Part shown: in pieces, positions 27,738-37,440 of the stretch
How positions within the stretch are numbered: position 1 is the first letter of the stretch
How the letters are laid out: the number at the start of each line of letters is the position of its first letter
Source of the DNA: CAVPHV01 sp963704825
GTDB lineage: Bacteria; Actinomycetota; Acidimicrobiia; Spongiisociales; UBA5794
Direction of reading: 5' to 3'
Assembly (NCBI GenBank): GCA_963704825.1
Contig: CAVPHV010000014.1
Coordinates: 248,001 to 312,000 of the forward strand
Length of the DNA stretch: 64,000 bases
Made by a program: the position numbers and the translations under genes
Notes under the pieces: model-generated
The model's database searches: none
What the model saw: the letters and a program-made list of their open reading frames with translations, nothing else
Told to the model about the DNA's origin: nothing

Positions 27738-27887
27738 GAGTCACTGGCAAATGCCGGGTGTTTGCCCTGGCCACCGCACACCGGCGCCGAGATCACCCGG
27801 ATCGCCGTCATCGGCTTCCTCTTGCTCGCCGCCGGCGCCCTACTCCTCGTTGCAGCCCGCCGCAAGGAAGAGGAAGAGGCCCACTAG
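27738..27887 (+). pseudogene. Orphan cell-wall sorting signal, remnant of a second LPxTG-type surface protein
   Basis: Reading on in the same frame after the exporter stop gives a short peptide ending PPHTGAEITRIAVIGF, then LLLAAGALLLV, AARRKEEEEAH and a TAG at 27885. It closely matches the tail of the giant protein (LPHTGSEIVRIALLGF, then a hydrophobic run, RRRR, EDEVH). There is no in-frame ATG or GTG start and no export signal. The first residue of the motif is Pro instead of Leu. It is therefore best read as the decayed 3' end of a paralogous surface-protein gene. Confidence 0.72.
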
Positions 27888-27927
27888 TCAGAGCCCAAGA
27901 ATCGGAGCCTGCAACTTTCCCGCTCGG

Positions 27928-30504
<2,577 letters not shown>

Positions 30505-30587
30505 GGCTGGAGTTGGGTTGTTCCTTTGTGGGTGGTTATCTCCCCAATCCCAACCACAATAGCACCATATCTATGCCACATAATATG

Positions 30588-30617
30588 AGTCATTGACTAT
30601 CAACCTCGACTTCAAGT
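30588..30617 (-). promoter_or_regulatory. Candidate clpB control region (HAIR-like half-sites)
   Basis: Upstream of clpB lie AGTCATTGACT (30588-30598, a palindrome around one base) and ACTTCAAGT (30609-30617; TTGAAGT on minus). The second resembles half of the HspR element CTTGAGT-N7-ACTCAAG, and the same TTGAAGT also occurs upstream of dnaK. The match is degenerate, so HspR binding is only a suggestion. Confidence 0.35.
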
Positions 30618-30632
30618 CACCGGAAAAAGTCC

Positions 30633-30662
30633 GTGACAGAGCAGGTTCGGCCTGCGTAAGCT
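30633..30662 (+). promoter_or_regulatory. Promoter of the interrupted membrane-protein gene
   Basis: GTGACA (30633-30638) and TAAGCT (30657-30662) are separated by 18 bp. The GTG start at 30670 follows after 7 nt, so the transcript would be leaderless. Confidence 0.5.
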
Positions 30663-30669
30663 TGACGCC

Positions 30670-31096
30670 GTGGGAGTACCAGATACCTCGTCTCGAATTC
30701 GTGGCGCCATCGCGGCCGCCTGTGGTAGCGCAATCGGTGCGCTCGTGGTCGGCGCAGTTTTCGTGAGATTTCTTCGAGCGGACCCCGGACGAAACGTGGG
30801 TCAACATCGTGGTCGGCGGGGCGTTCTGGTTGACCGCATCGGCAGTTGCGGGATTGGGAGCCTGGCTGGCGACCCGACCCTTCTACTCGGATGCCGCCAA
30901 GACCGGGTTCTCGGTGTTTGTCATCGGCGGCCTCTTGCCGTATCCGGCCTACATCGTGTGGCTGGTGGTCCGGCCCGACCCGATGGTGCTCTACCTGGCG
31001 ATAGCGATCATTGCCGGGGTGACGGCCCAGTTGCTCGTCAGCAGACTCGACTGGTCAGGGAGTACGCAGTCCTTGCCGATCCAGGATGTGGCCTGA
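30670..31096 (+). pseudogene. Small membrane protein gene split by a frameshift
   Basis: Two reading frames make one sensible protein. From the GTG at 30670 frame 1 gives VGVPDTSSRIRG, a hydrophobic helix GALVVGAVFV, and then low-quality sequence. Frame 2, from about 30767, gives DFFERTPDETW, VNIVVGGAFWLTASAVAG, then two more hydrophobic segments to a stop at 31096. The frames join near 30766 by one extra or two missing bases. Frame 2 has no good start of its own (only a GTG at 30809 inside a helix). The family is not recognised. It is either a real frameshift or a sequencing error. Confidence 0.5.
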
Positions 31097-31154
31097 CCCA
31101 TTCTGAGTCTGTGGCCCTTTGGCCGTTGATGCGCCGGGTGTCATACTCACCACT

Positions 31155-31607
31155 ATGAGACCGCTCATGGACTTGTTTGTCAGCGCCCTGGGTGCCCAGA
31201 TGTCGCTGGTGTCGCTGGTGCTCTACGAAGCTTGGCCCAAGTTCCTCGACAACGTGATCTTCGACGACTCTCGGCTCGGGCTCGGCATGACTCGCAATCA
31301 AGCGAACTGGACGTTCTGGACGCTGGTGCTCGTGGTCGCCATCGCGGTTGGCCTGGTCTGGCGGTGGCACCGAGCCGAGTTGTCGGTGCGGGTCGGCATC
31401 TCCACCGCGGTCGTTCTGATCGCCACGTCATACCTGCAGTTCTGGATCACCTACGGCGAACTGGCGAGCTTGGAGAACTTCGGGCTTGTGGTCGTCGACG
31501 GCTGGATGTGGTTCTGGATGGTCCTCGCTCCGCTGCTCGGTGGCGCCTGGTGGGTTCGTGAACTTCGCCGCCCGCGCGCCTCGGGCAGACCATCGGCCGC
31601 CGGCTGA
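31155..31607 (+). CDS. Small integral membrane protein of unknown function
   Basis: A 150-aa protein with about four hydrophobic segments (residues about 5-25, 53-72, 80-98 and 112-130) and a basic, Pro-rich tail. I do not recognise a family. The ATG at 31155 is chosen because a CATACT -10-like box lies 7 nt upstream (31142-31147) and the protein begins cleanly there; the frame is open a little further upstream without a ribosome binding site. It is followed by another membrane protein gene 40 nt downstream in the same direction. Confidence 0.6.
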   Translation: MRPLMDLFVSALGAQMSLVSLVLYEAWPKFLDNVIFDDSRLGLGMTRNQANWTFWTLVLVVAIAVGLVWRWHRAELSVRVGISTAVVLIATSYLQFWITYGELASLENFGLVVVDGWMWFWMVLAPLLGGAWWVRELRRPRASGRPSAAG

Positions 31608-31647
31608 TCCGCAACACCAGGTCGTTGTGAACCTAGGGTTGCCACCC

Positions 31648-32121
31648 ATGAACGGTGGATCTGGCTTTGCGGCGCGCGGCGGATGGTGGGTGGCAGCCCA
31701 GGTAGTCGCGTTCGGGGTCATCGCCGTGGCCCTGTTGTGGGCTCCCGAGCGGGACGTTCCCGGCCTTGTGGCCGCCCTCGGCTGGCTGTTGGTGGTTGCC
31801 GGCGGAGCCTTGGCCATCGACGGTGTCTTCCAGATTCGGGGGCACCTCACCGCCTACCCCGCTCCGCTCGACCACGGGAAGTTGGTCGAGCACGGTTCGT
31901 ATCGGCTGGTCCGACATCCCATCTACGGCGGCTTGGTGATCGGAGTGATTGGCCTCGCCCTTGCCTCGGGCAACCTGGCCGCCTTCGCCGCCGGGTCGGC
32001 GCTCGGTGCCTTCTTCTATGCGAAGTCGGGGTTCGAGGAGACGCTGCTCGAGGACAAGTACGTCGACTATCCGCAGTATCAGCGCCGGGTTACCCGGCGT
32101 TTGATTCCATGGCTCCTCTGA
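31648..32121 (+). CDS. Isoprenylcysteine methyltransferase (ICMT)-family membrane protein
   Basis: A 157-aa membrane protein with the ICMT/phospholipid-methyltransferase core. Two N-terminal hydrophobic segments are followed by VEHGSYRLVRHPIYGG (the cofactor and substrate region with the conserved RHPxYxG), another hairpin, and EETLLEDKYVDYPQYQRRV TRRLIPWL near the end. In bacteria such proteins methylate lipids or small hydrophobic compounds; the substrate here is unknown. The ATG at 31648 lies 8 nt after a TAGGGT box (31634-31639). Confidence 0.8.
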   Translation: MNGGSGFAARGGWWVAAQVVAFGVIAVALLWAPERDVPGLVAALGWLLVVAGGALAIDGVFQIRGHLTAYPAPLDHGKLVEHGSYRLVRHPIYGGLVIGVIGLALASGNLAAFAAGSALGAFFYAKSGFEETLLEDKYVDYPQYQRRVTRRLIPWLL

Positions 32122-32134
32122 GCCGGGCCCCTCG

Positions 32135-32965
32135 ATGACCGAACTCCTTGCCTTGAGTTCGGCGGCCCTCTTTGGCGTCGGTGACTTCATGGGCGGGTAC
32201 GCGGCTCGCCGTGCCAGCCCGCTGCGGGTGACTGCGCTGGCGCAACTGGTCAGCATCGCCGTGCTGGTTCCACTCGTGGCGATCGTGCCGACGGCGGTCG
32301 TGACCGGGTCGGACCTGGCCTGGGGAGCGGTCGGTGGGGTCTTCGGGGTACTCGGAATCGTCGGTTTGTATACCGCGCTGTCTCGAGGTCCAATGGGGGT
32401 GATCGCTCCCATCACCGCCGTCCTGGGTGCAGTCGTCCCGGTGGCCGTTGGCCTCGTGGTGGGTGAGCGTCCTGAGGGTCCCGAAATGGTCGGGGTGGTG
32501 TTGGGCCTGGTCGCGATTGCCTGGGTGTCCGCCGGATCGGGCCCCAGTGGACCGATCGACCGCTATGCGCTGCTGCCGGCCGTGGTGGCCGGAGTTGGGT
32601 TTGGGCTCTTTTTTGTTTGCCTGGCGCAAACCGACGAGGCTGCAGGCATGTGGCCCCTGGCTGCGGCGCGCGCCGTCTCCGTTCCCGTCATCGTCCTGCT
32701 GGCCGCCCGCACCGGGTCGATTCTGCCCGCCAGGACGGCACGCCCGATCGCCGGGGGAGCAGGCGCCATCGACATGCTGGCCAACGGGTTCTACGTCGCG
32801 GCCGCCCAGCGCGGCCTGTTGTCCACTGTTGCCGTGCTGAGTGCCTTGTATCCGATCGGCACGGTGCTGCTGGCCCGTATCGTGCTCGGGGAGCGACTGT
32901 CGCGCGGTCAGCTTGCCGCGGTTGGCGTTGCCGTCGGCGCCATTGCGTTGATCGGGATGGCATGA
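32135..32965 (+). CDS. EamA / DMT-superfamily transporter
   Basis: A 276-aa membrane protein with about ten hydrophobic helices arranged as two EamA halves. Each half ends with the family pattern (RGPMGVIAPITAVLGAVVPV in the first half; LSALYPIGTVLLARIVLGERL in the second). Family members export or import metabolites such as amino acids, with no substrate clue here. The start is the ATG at 32135, 13 nt after the ICMT-like gene. Its stop overlaps the ATG of the archease-like gene (ATGA), so the two are coupled. Confidence 0.87.
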   Translation: MTELLALSSAALFGVGDFMGGYAARRASPLRVTALAQLVSIAVLVPLVAIVPTAVVTGSDLAWGAVGGVFGVLGIVGLYTALSRGPMGVIAPITAVLGAVVPVAVGLVVGERPEGPEMVGVVLGLVAIAWVSAGSGPSGPIDRYALLPAVVAGVGFGLFFVCLAQTDEAAGMWPLAAARAVSVPVIVLLAARTGSILPARTARPIAGGAGAIDMLANGFYVAAAQRGLLSTVAVLSALYPIGTVLLARIVLGERLSRGQLAAVGVAVGAIALIGMA

Positions 32966-33393
32966 ACGGCTACGCCGAGATCAGCAACCATCCGCGGGTG
33001 CTGCGCATCTTTGGAACCACTCGGCGCGACCTGTTTGAGCAGGCCGCCTTTGCCGTGTTCGACCAGGGCTACGTTCTCGATCAGATAGCCGCGACTTACT
33101 CGCGCCCGGTGATGGCGGCCGGAGATGACATGGGAGAGCTACTCGGCAACTGGCTGGCCGAGCTGCTCGAGATGAGCCACACCAACCAGATTGCCCCGTC
33201 GTTCTTCATCGTCGATCGTCTCGAGGACGGTGGAGTTCAGGGTTCGGCGGCGGGGATGCCGATCGGGGAATCGGTTCGCCGCAATGTGGTCGTAACCGGA
33301 CTCGCCGAGCCTCCGTCCGATCCCATTGCCGTCCCGGAAGGCTGGTGGGTGGATCTCACCATCGGACTCGAGCCGCGGCTGCGTTCCATCTGA
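32962..33393 (+). CDS. Archease-like protein
   Basis: A 143-aa protein whose middle and end resemble archease: TRRDLFEQAAFAVFDQ (the helix after the first strand), GDDMGELLGNWLAELLEMSHTNQIAPSFF, and a final GWWVDLTIGLEPR strand. Archease activates the RNA ligase RtcB. The usual N-terminal HTAD metal motif is SNHPRV here, so the ligands are partly lost. It is coupled by overlap to the EamA transporter, not to rtcB, which lies 19 kb away beside a more typical archease. A separate role is likely; the assignment rests on pattern alone. Confidence 0.55.
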   Translation: MNGYAEISNHPRVLRIFGTTRRDLFEQAAFAVFDQGYVLDQIAATYSRPVMAAGDDMGELLGNWLAELLEMSHTNQIAPSFFIVDRLEDGGVQGSAAGMPIGESVRRNVVVTGLAEPPSDPIAVPEGWWVDLTIGLEPRLRSI

Positions 33394-33554
33394 GAGGTAG
33401 GCCGGGCATTTCTCCGGGGAACTATTGGTCGGCCGAGGGGTCAAACCTTCTGGCTAGTGTCCTGGGACGCGGTCGGTGGAGCGGCTGTTTGTGCGCGCTC
33501 GACGGCAGGTCCAGACTGATGCAGATCAGAAGTGTGTCTTATCGAAGGAGTGGG

Positions 33555-33941
33555 ATGAAGAACCTGGTGAAGGAATTCAAGGAGTTTGCGCTGGGAGGGA
33601 ACCTCGTTGAGATTGGGGTTGCATTGGTCATGGCGTTGGCGTTGGCCGCGGTGATCAACTCTCTCGTCGAGAACGTGCTGATGCCGATCGTTGGCATCAT
33701 CTTCGGTGAACCCTCGTTCGATAGCCTGACGTGGACGATCAACGGATCGATCATCATGTACGGTGCGTTCATCACCGCCTTTGTGTCGTTCCTGTCGGTT
33801 GCGTTTGCCGTGTACTTCTTCATCGTGAAGCCCTACAACGCCTACAAAGAGCGCGTGGCATCCGGCAAGGAAGAGGAGCCCCCCGCTCCGCCCGAGGACA
33901 TCGTGTTGCTGCGTGAGATTCGCGACAGCCTCGCCAAGTAG
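33555..33941 (+). CDS. mscL: Large-conductance mechanosensitive channel
   Basis: A 128-aa channel that opens under membrane tension to release solutes after osmotic downshock. It has the N-terminal amphipathic helix (VKEFKEFALGGNLVEIGVAL), TM1, the LMPIVGIIFG segment after TM1, an external loop, TM2 (about residues 75-97) and a charged C-terminal helix (EDIVLLREIRDSL). The ATG at 33555 has AAGGAG upstream. The length is slightly below typical but complete. A strong terminator follows at 33962. Confidence 0.95.
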   Translation: MKNLVKEFKEFALGGNLVEIGVALVMALALAAVINSLVENVLMPIVGIIFGEPSFDSLTWTINGSIIMYGAFITAFVSFLSVAFAVYFFIVKPYNAYKERVASGKEEEPPAPPEDIVLLREIRDSLAK

Positions 33942-33961
33942 TCCGCACCAACTGAAACGCT

Positions 33962-33986
33962 GGAGCCCACCCGACGGGTGGGCTCC
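33962..33986 (+). terminator. Terminator hairpin after mscL
   Basis: A perfect 11-bp stem, GGAGCCCACCC (33962-33972) with GGGTGGGCTCC (33976-33986), closes a GAC loop 20 nt after the mscL stop. It is followed by mixed sequence with no long T tract. Confidence 0.82.
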
Positions 33987-34067
33987 CACGCGTTTGGTGG
34001 GAATCGAGCGGCAAGGCGGGAGGTTCTGCCGCGTGACCAACCGAAACCGAGCCGGGAGCAAGATCAC

Positions 34068-34352
34068 GTGCCGAAAGCAGTATGGAACGGCGCGGTGATC
34101 GCGCAGAGCGATGAAACCATCGTCGTCGAAGGCAACCACTACTCTCCGCCAAGCAGCCTCTCTAGTGAATGCTTCACGTAGAGCAGTGCCCAGTCCGCGT
34201 GCCCGTGGAAGGGGAAGGCGAGCTACTTCGACATCACGGTTGACGGCCAAGTCAACTCTGGTGCGGCCTGGTACTACCCGAGCCCGAAGCCGGCCGCTAC
34301 CGATACCAAAGACTACGTGGCCTTCTGGCGCGGGGTTCGTGTCGAAGTCTGA
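34068..34352 (+). pseudogene. DUF427 family protein gene with an in-frame TAG stop
   Basis: From the GTG at 34068 (GGGAGC upstream) the frame reads VPKAVWNGAVIAQSDETIVV, EGNHYSPPSSL, then TAG at 34179-34181 (codon 38). It continues without a shift through ACPWKGKASYFDITVDGQ, AAWYYPSPKPAA and YVAFWRGVRVEV to TGA at 34352. Both sides are clear DUF427 motifs (WNGxVIAxSDxTxVVEGNHY; CPWKGxASYxD; AWYYPxPKPAA), and the total of 94 codons suits the family. The middle stop makes it a pseudogene unless the stop is read through or is an error. Confidence 0.78.
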
Positions 34353-34372
34353 CCGGATTGCCTGGCCGCCCG

Positions 34373-35347
34373 TCAGCGGGGGAGTGCGCTGAGGGCGGCG
34401 GCAAGTTCGGCGTGGAGCCGTGCCACGGCTTCAGGTGGCCAAGTCCGGGGGTCGTCTCGCAAGAACGAGGTGTGGTCGATTCGATTGTCGAACACCGCGG
34501 TCGGGAGTCGGTACGTGTGCCCTTCGCGCTCGACCGCGATGCTGTCCCCGCCCCCTTGGGAAACGAGCCACAGCAGGTCGTCCATCCCATAGTCGCCGCG
34601 CATCACTGCGTCGGGAACACCGTGATGCAGGATCGAAGCATCGCCCTCCCGCCCCGGTCGGCCCCGGTCGTCGTTGCGGCGCCTACTTTCCTCGGGTGTC
34701 ACCTGCACATAGAGGATTGCTGCCCGGCGCAGAATCTCGGGGCTCAGCAAGCCGAGCGCGTATTCGTACCCGAACGGCGGTGCGACCGGCGGTACCGAAC
34801 CTTCCGGGCCGCCGCGGGCAAACTCGATGACGATGGTGGCACCCGCGGGGTCGGCGTCACCAAGGGCGGATAGCTGATGCCATAGTCCGCCCGCCTCTGC
34901 GTCGAGTGCCGTCGCGATGCCGGTGCGCACCTCGGGCGAGAGCGTGGCCAGAGCCGGTGGCGCGCCAACGCCGGCCCGGGCGCGGTCGATGCGATCGAAG
35001 AGCCATTCCGCCGGCGAAGGCGGTTTGTCCCCGACGCCGGCTCCAACCGCGGCGTAGTCCTCGTTGATGAGGATCATCAGCGTTCCCCAGTCGAGGGGCT
35101 CATTCATCGGCAGATCGTCGGAGACGAAGAAATGCGGCGCCTCGCCCCGGGCCCGCAACTCCTGGGATATCCGCCGCATCAGGTGGACGTAGGGGTAGTC
35201 GTCGAGTTGGATCGGAGGGCCGAGGTGGCATTCAGCGGCCAGGACGGGTTGGGGGACGGATTCGAGGTAGCGGCGGATCTCGGACTTCCCAGAAGCGGGA
35301 AGCGCCAGAAGCAGGAGGGTGTCGATCAGCCGGCTATTCAAGGCCAC
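34373..35347 (-). CDS. P-loop protein of unknown function
   Basis: A protein of about 324 aa. Near the start it has LLLLALPASGKSEIRRYLES, a P-loop-like GKS without the usual first Gly, followed by LDDYPYVHLMRRI, FVSDDLPMNEPLDWGTLM and a long helical part. This suggests an ATP-binding, kinase-like enzyme, but I do not recognise a family. The frame is open to 35731, but the region before 35347 overlaps the convincing divergent gene and has poor composition. The start may be the GTG at 35347 or the TTG at 35341, which lies 6-7 nt after a TATCGT box. Confidence 0.62.
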   Translation of the reverse strand: MALNSRLIDTLLLLALPASGKSEIRRYLESVPQPVLAAECHLGPPIQLDDYPYVHLMRRISQELRARGEAPHFFVSDDLPMNEPLDWGTLMILINEDYAAVGAGVGDKPPSPAEWLFDRIDRARAGVGAPPALATLSPEVRTGIATALDAEAGGLWHQLSALGDADPAGATIVIEFARGGPEGSVPPVAPPFGYEYALGLLSPEILRRAAILYVQVTPEESRRRNDDRGRPGREGDASILHHGVPDAVMRGDYGMDDLLWLVSQGGGDSIAVEREGHTYRLPTAVFDNRIDHTSFLRDDPRTWPPEAVARLHAELAAALSALPR

Positions 35348-35371
35348 AACGATAGATCTGCCACGGGCCCG

Positions 35372-35377
35372 TAGTAT
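35372..35377 (+). promoter_or_regulatory. -10 box (TAGTAT) for a leaderless gene
   Basis: TAGTAT lies exactly 6 nt before the ATG at 35384. The divergent P-loop gene starts within 40 bp, so two back-to-back promoters share this gap. Confidence 0.5.
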
Positions 35378-35383
35378 TTGCTC

Positions 35384-36031
35384 ATGATTCCCCTTCGCAT
35401 CATCGAAAGTGAACGCGACGGTTTCGACGAACCGGTGGTCGAACTGTGGCGCGACGACGAGTTCATCGGGATGGTCTTTTGGGACGGCGACCTTGCGGTC
35501 GTCCAGGTCTACTCGGACGAGGACGGCGACGTCTTCGACCTCGACGCCGTTGAGCTGCTGCGGGCCGTCGAACTCGCGGTGGCGATTGTCACCCCGGAAG
35601 AGTTCATGATGGACACCGCCGGGATGGTGGCCCTCGTCGAAAGTTCGGATGACGACGAGGATGACGACTGGTCGCAAGAACATCCGGCCACGTTGGCGCT
35701 GGTCGGTGAGTTTGACCCCCTGGCGGCGCATCGCAATGCCGATGGCGAGGGGTTCTTCCCACGTGACGTCGCCGACGAGTTCATTCGCCGTTGTGACGAG
35801 CTGGACCTCGCGGTGGTCGAGATGGAGGGGTTCGACCTCGAAGGCCCGGTCCTCAAACCGCGGCCCAACCTCAACCTGACCGTCCGGGTACCCGGCGTGG
35901 ACGATTGGTCCATCTTCCGTCCGGCGGCCAACGCCATGGCCCTCGACACGCTCATGGACTGGCCGACCCGCTCAACGCTGGTCATCGCCTTCGTCGTACA
36001 GCAACCCGACGGAGAGGCGTTCGTCGCCTAG
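35384..36031 (+). CDS. Uncharacterised acidic protein
   Basis: A 215-aa soluble protein with no signal peptide or membrane helix. It is strongly acidic, with a run SSDDDEDDDWSQEH in the middle (about residues 86-99). The N-terminal part (VVELWRDDEFIGMVFWDGDLAVVQVY) looks like a small beta-sheet domain. I do not recognise a family. The ATG at 35384 follows a TAGTAT box by 6 nt; a TTG just upstream is less likely. It is divergent from the P-loop gene, with which it may be co-regulated. Confidence 0.65.
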   Translation: MIPLRIIESERDGFDEPVVELWRDDEFIGMVFWDGDLAVVQVYSDEDGDVFDLDAVELLRAVELAVAIVTPEEFMMDTAGMVALVESSDDDEDDDWSQEHPATLALVGEFDPLAAHRNADGEGFFPRDVADEFIRRCDELDLAVVEMEGFDLEGPVLKPRPNLNLTVRVPGVDDWSIFRPAANAMALDTLMDWPTRSTLVIAFVVQQPDGEAFVA

Positions 36032-36073
36032 AAAGCCTTCGCGCCCAACCACTCGCTGTCACGGGTAGCCCTC

Positions 36074-37213
36074 CTACTCAACGACCACCAGGTCGGTGGG
36101 GTGGTTGTTGAGCTTTCTCCCCCCGTCGGGTTCGCACACGATGATGTCTTCGACCCGCACCCCGATCTCGTCGGAGCGGTACAGCGAAGGCTCGATCGTG
36201 AACGTCATGCCGGGCTCGAGCGGGGTTTCGTCCTCCTCCGAGATGTATGGCAGTTCGTGGACGTCGAGTCCGATGCAGTGTCCGGTGCGATGGCGGAAGC
36301 GGTCGCCGAGACCGGCGGCGACGATGACCTCGCGACAGGCACGGTGGACGGCTGCGGCGGTGACGCCGGGCCGCACCGCCGCAAGGCCGGCAGCTTGGGC
36401 CTCCATCACGAGGTCGTATCCGGCCACGAAGCCCGCGGTGGGTTCACCAACGTGGATGGTACGGCCGAAGTCCGAGCAGTAGCCGTCGACCACCGCACCA
36501 AAGTCGAACGAAACCGAGGTGCCGGGCACGATCGTGTCGGACGACAGCCGAGTGTCGGCATCGCGGTCGAGCCCAACCCCGATGCTCCACACGCCCGTGT
36601 CGAACGATGGGACCCGGGAACCGGCCAGGGCCATCTGATGGTCGATCTCCTCGGCAAGCTCACGCTCGGTGACGCCGGACCGCACCTTCCCCGTCACCGC
36701 GGCCATGGCGGTGTCGGCGATGGTGGCGGCCCGTTGCATGTACACCAGTTCGTCCGCACTCTTGGTGCGCCGCATCTCATTGATCAGCGGCGAGGCGTTC
36801 CCCAACTCGGGGGATGAGAAGGCGTCGAGGGCGTGGACCACGGCATCGCCCCTGAGGCGCGCCCCAATCCCGAGCCGCCGCACTGTGCCAAAACGTGACG
36901 CCGCAGCGGCGAACGTCGCGAAACCATCGTCGAGCTCTGCCACCGTAATGAGATCTCCCGGGATCCCTGCCGGCAGATCGAACTCGACCATCATCCTGGG
37001 CAGGACGAATACGGGCTCGGCGTCAACGCCGATCAACATGCCCGCCGTCCAGTCGTGCGGGTAGCCAATGTCTCCAAAGGTGGGCACCCGCCGCTCGAGC
37101 CCGGTCAGGTACTCGAGGTCCGCCGAGATCGGTATGAAGGCGGCATCGAAGCCCGCGACCTCCATGGCAATCTGGAAGCGGCGGCGGCGGTCGGCGTAGT
37201 TGAAAGGAAGCAT
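36074..37213 (-). CDS. M24 family Xaa-Pro aminopeptidase-like metallopeptidase
   Basis: A 379-aa creatinase/prolidase-type protein. The N-terminal non-catalytic domain (about 1-160) precedes the pita-bread domain. Metal ligands are visible as the two Asp in SFDFGAVVDGYCSDFGRT, His in RHRTGHCIGLDVHELP, and Glu in MTFTIEPSLY and VRVEDIIV. It probably removes N-terminal residues before Pro or splits Xaa-Pro dipeptides, which suits the peptide importer next to it. The ATG at 37213 (not the open frame to 37327) is chosen because a TAGTTT box lies 7 nt upstream (37221-37226). Confidence 0.88.
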   Translation of the reverse strand: MLPFNYADRRRRFQIAMEVAGFDAAFIPISADLEYLTGLERRVPTFGDIGYPHDWTAGMLIGVDAEPVFVLPRMMVEFDLPAGIPGDLITVAELDDGFATFAAAASRFGTVRRLGIGARLRGDAVVHALDAFSSPELGNASPLINEMRRTKSADELVYMQRAATIADTAMAAVTGKVRSGVTERELAEEIDHQMALAGSRVPSFDTGVWSIGVGLDRDADTRLSSDTIVPGTSVSFDFGAVVDGYCSDFGRTIHVGEPTAGFVAGYDLVMEAQAAGLAAVRPGVTAAAVHRACREVIVAAGLGDRFRHRTGHCIGLDVHELPYISEEDETPLEPGMTFTIEPSLYRSDEIGVRVEDIIVCEPDGGRKLNNHPTDLVVVE

Positions 37214-37440
37214 GGCGCTGAAACTAGTGGTGTCGTTGAAATCGCGCGTGGTATCTCCGAGGACCGGAGAGACACGGCGAGTGTTTCTGCGACGCACCAC
37301 TGAGCGCCAAGGCCACCACAATGCCACTCGCCGTTGGTCAATCTGGAGGGCCTGACGATGCGGTTTTGGGAGAATCGCGCTAGCTTGACGGGGTGCGGGA
37401 CTAGATAGTTCCCGCAGAAGGCATTGGAGGAGGCTTTCGA

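Noticed and set aside
35348..35731. N-terminal extension of the minus-strand P-loop gene
   Set aside because: It overlaps the divergent gene at 35384, and its residues are shadow-like (His/Arg/Asp-rich) before the P-loop part.
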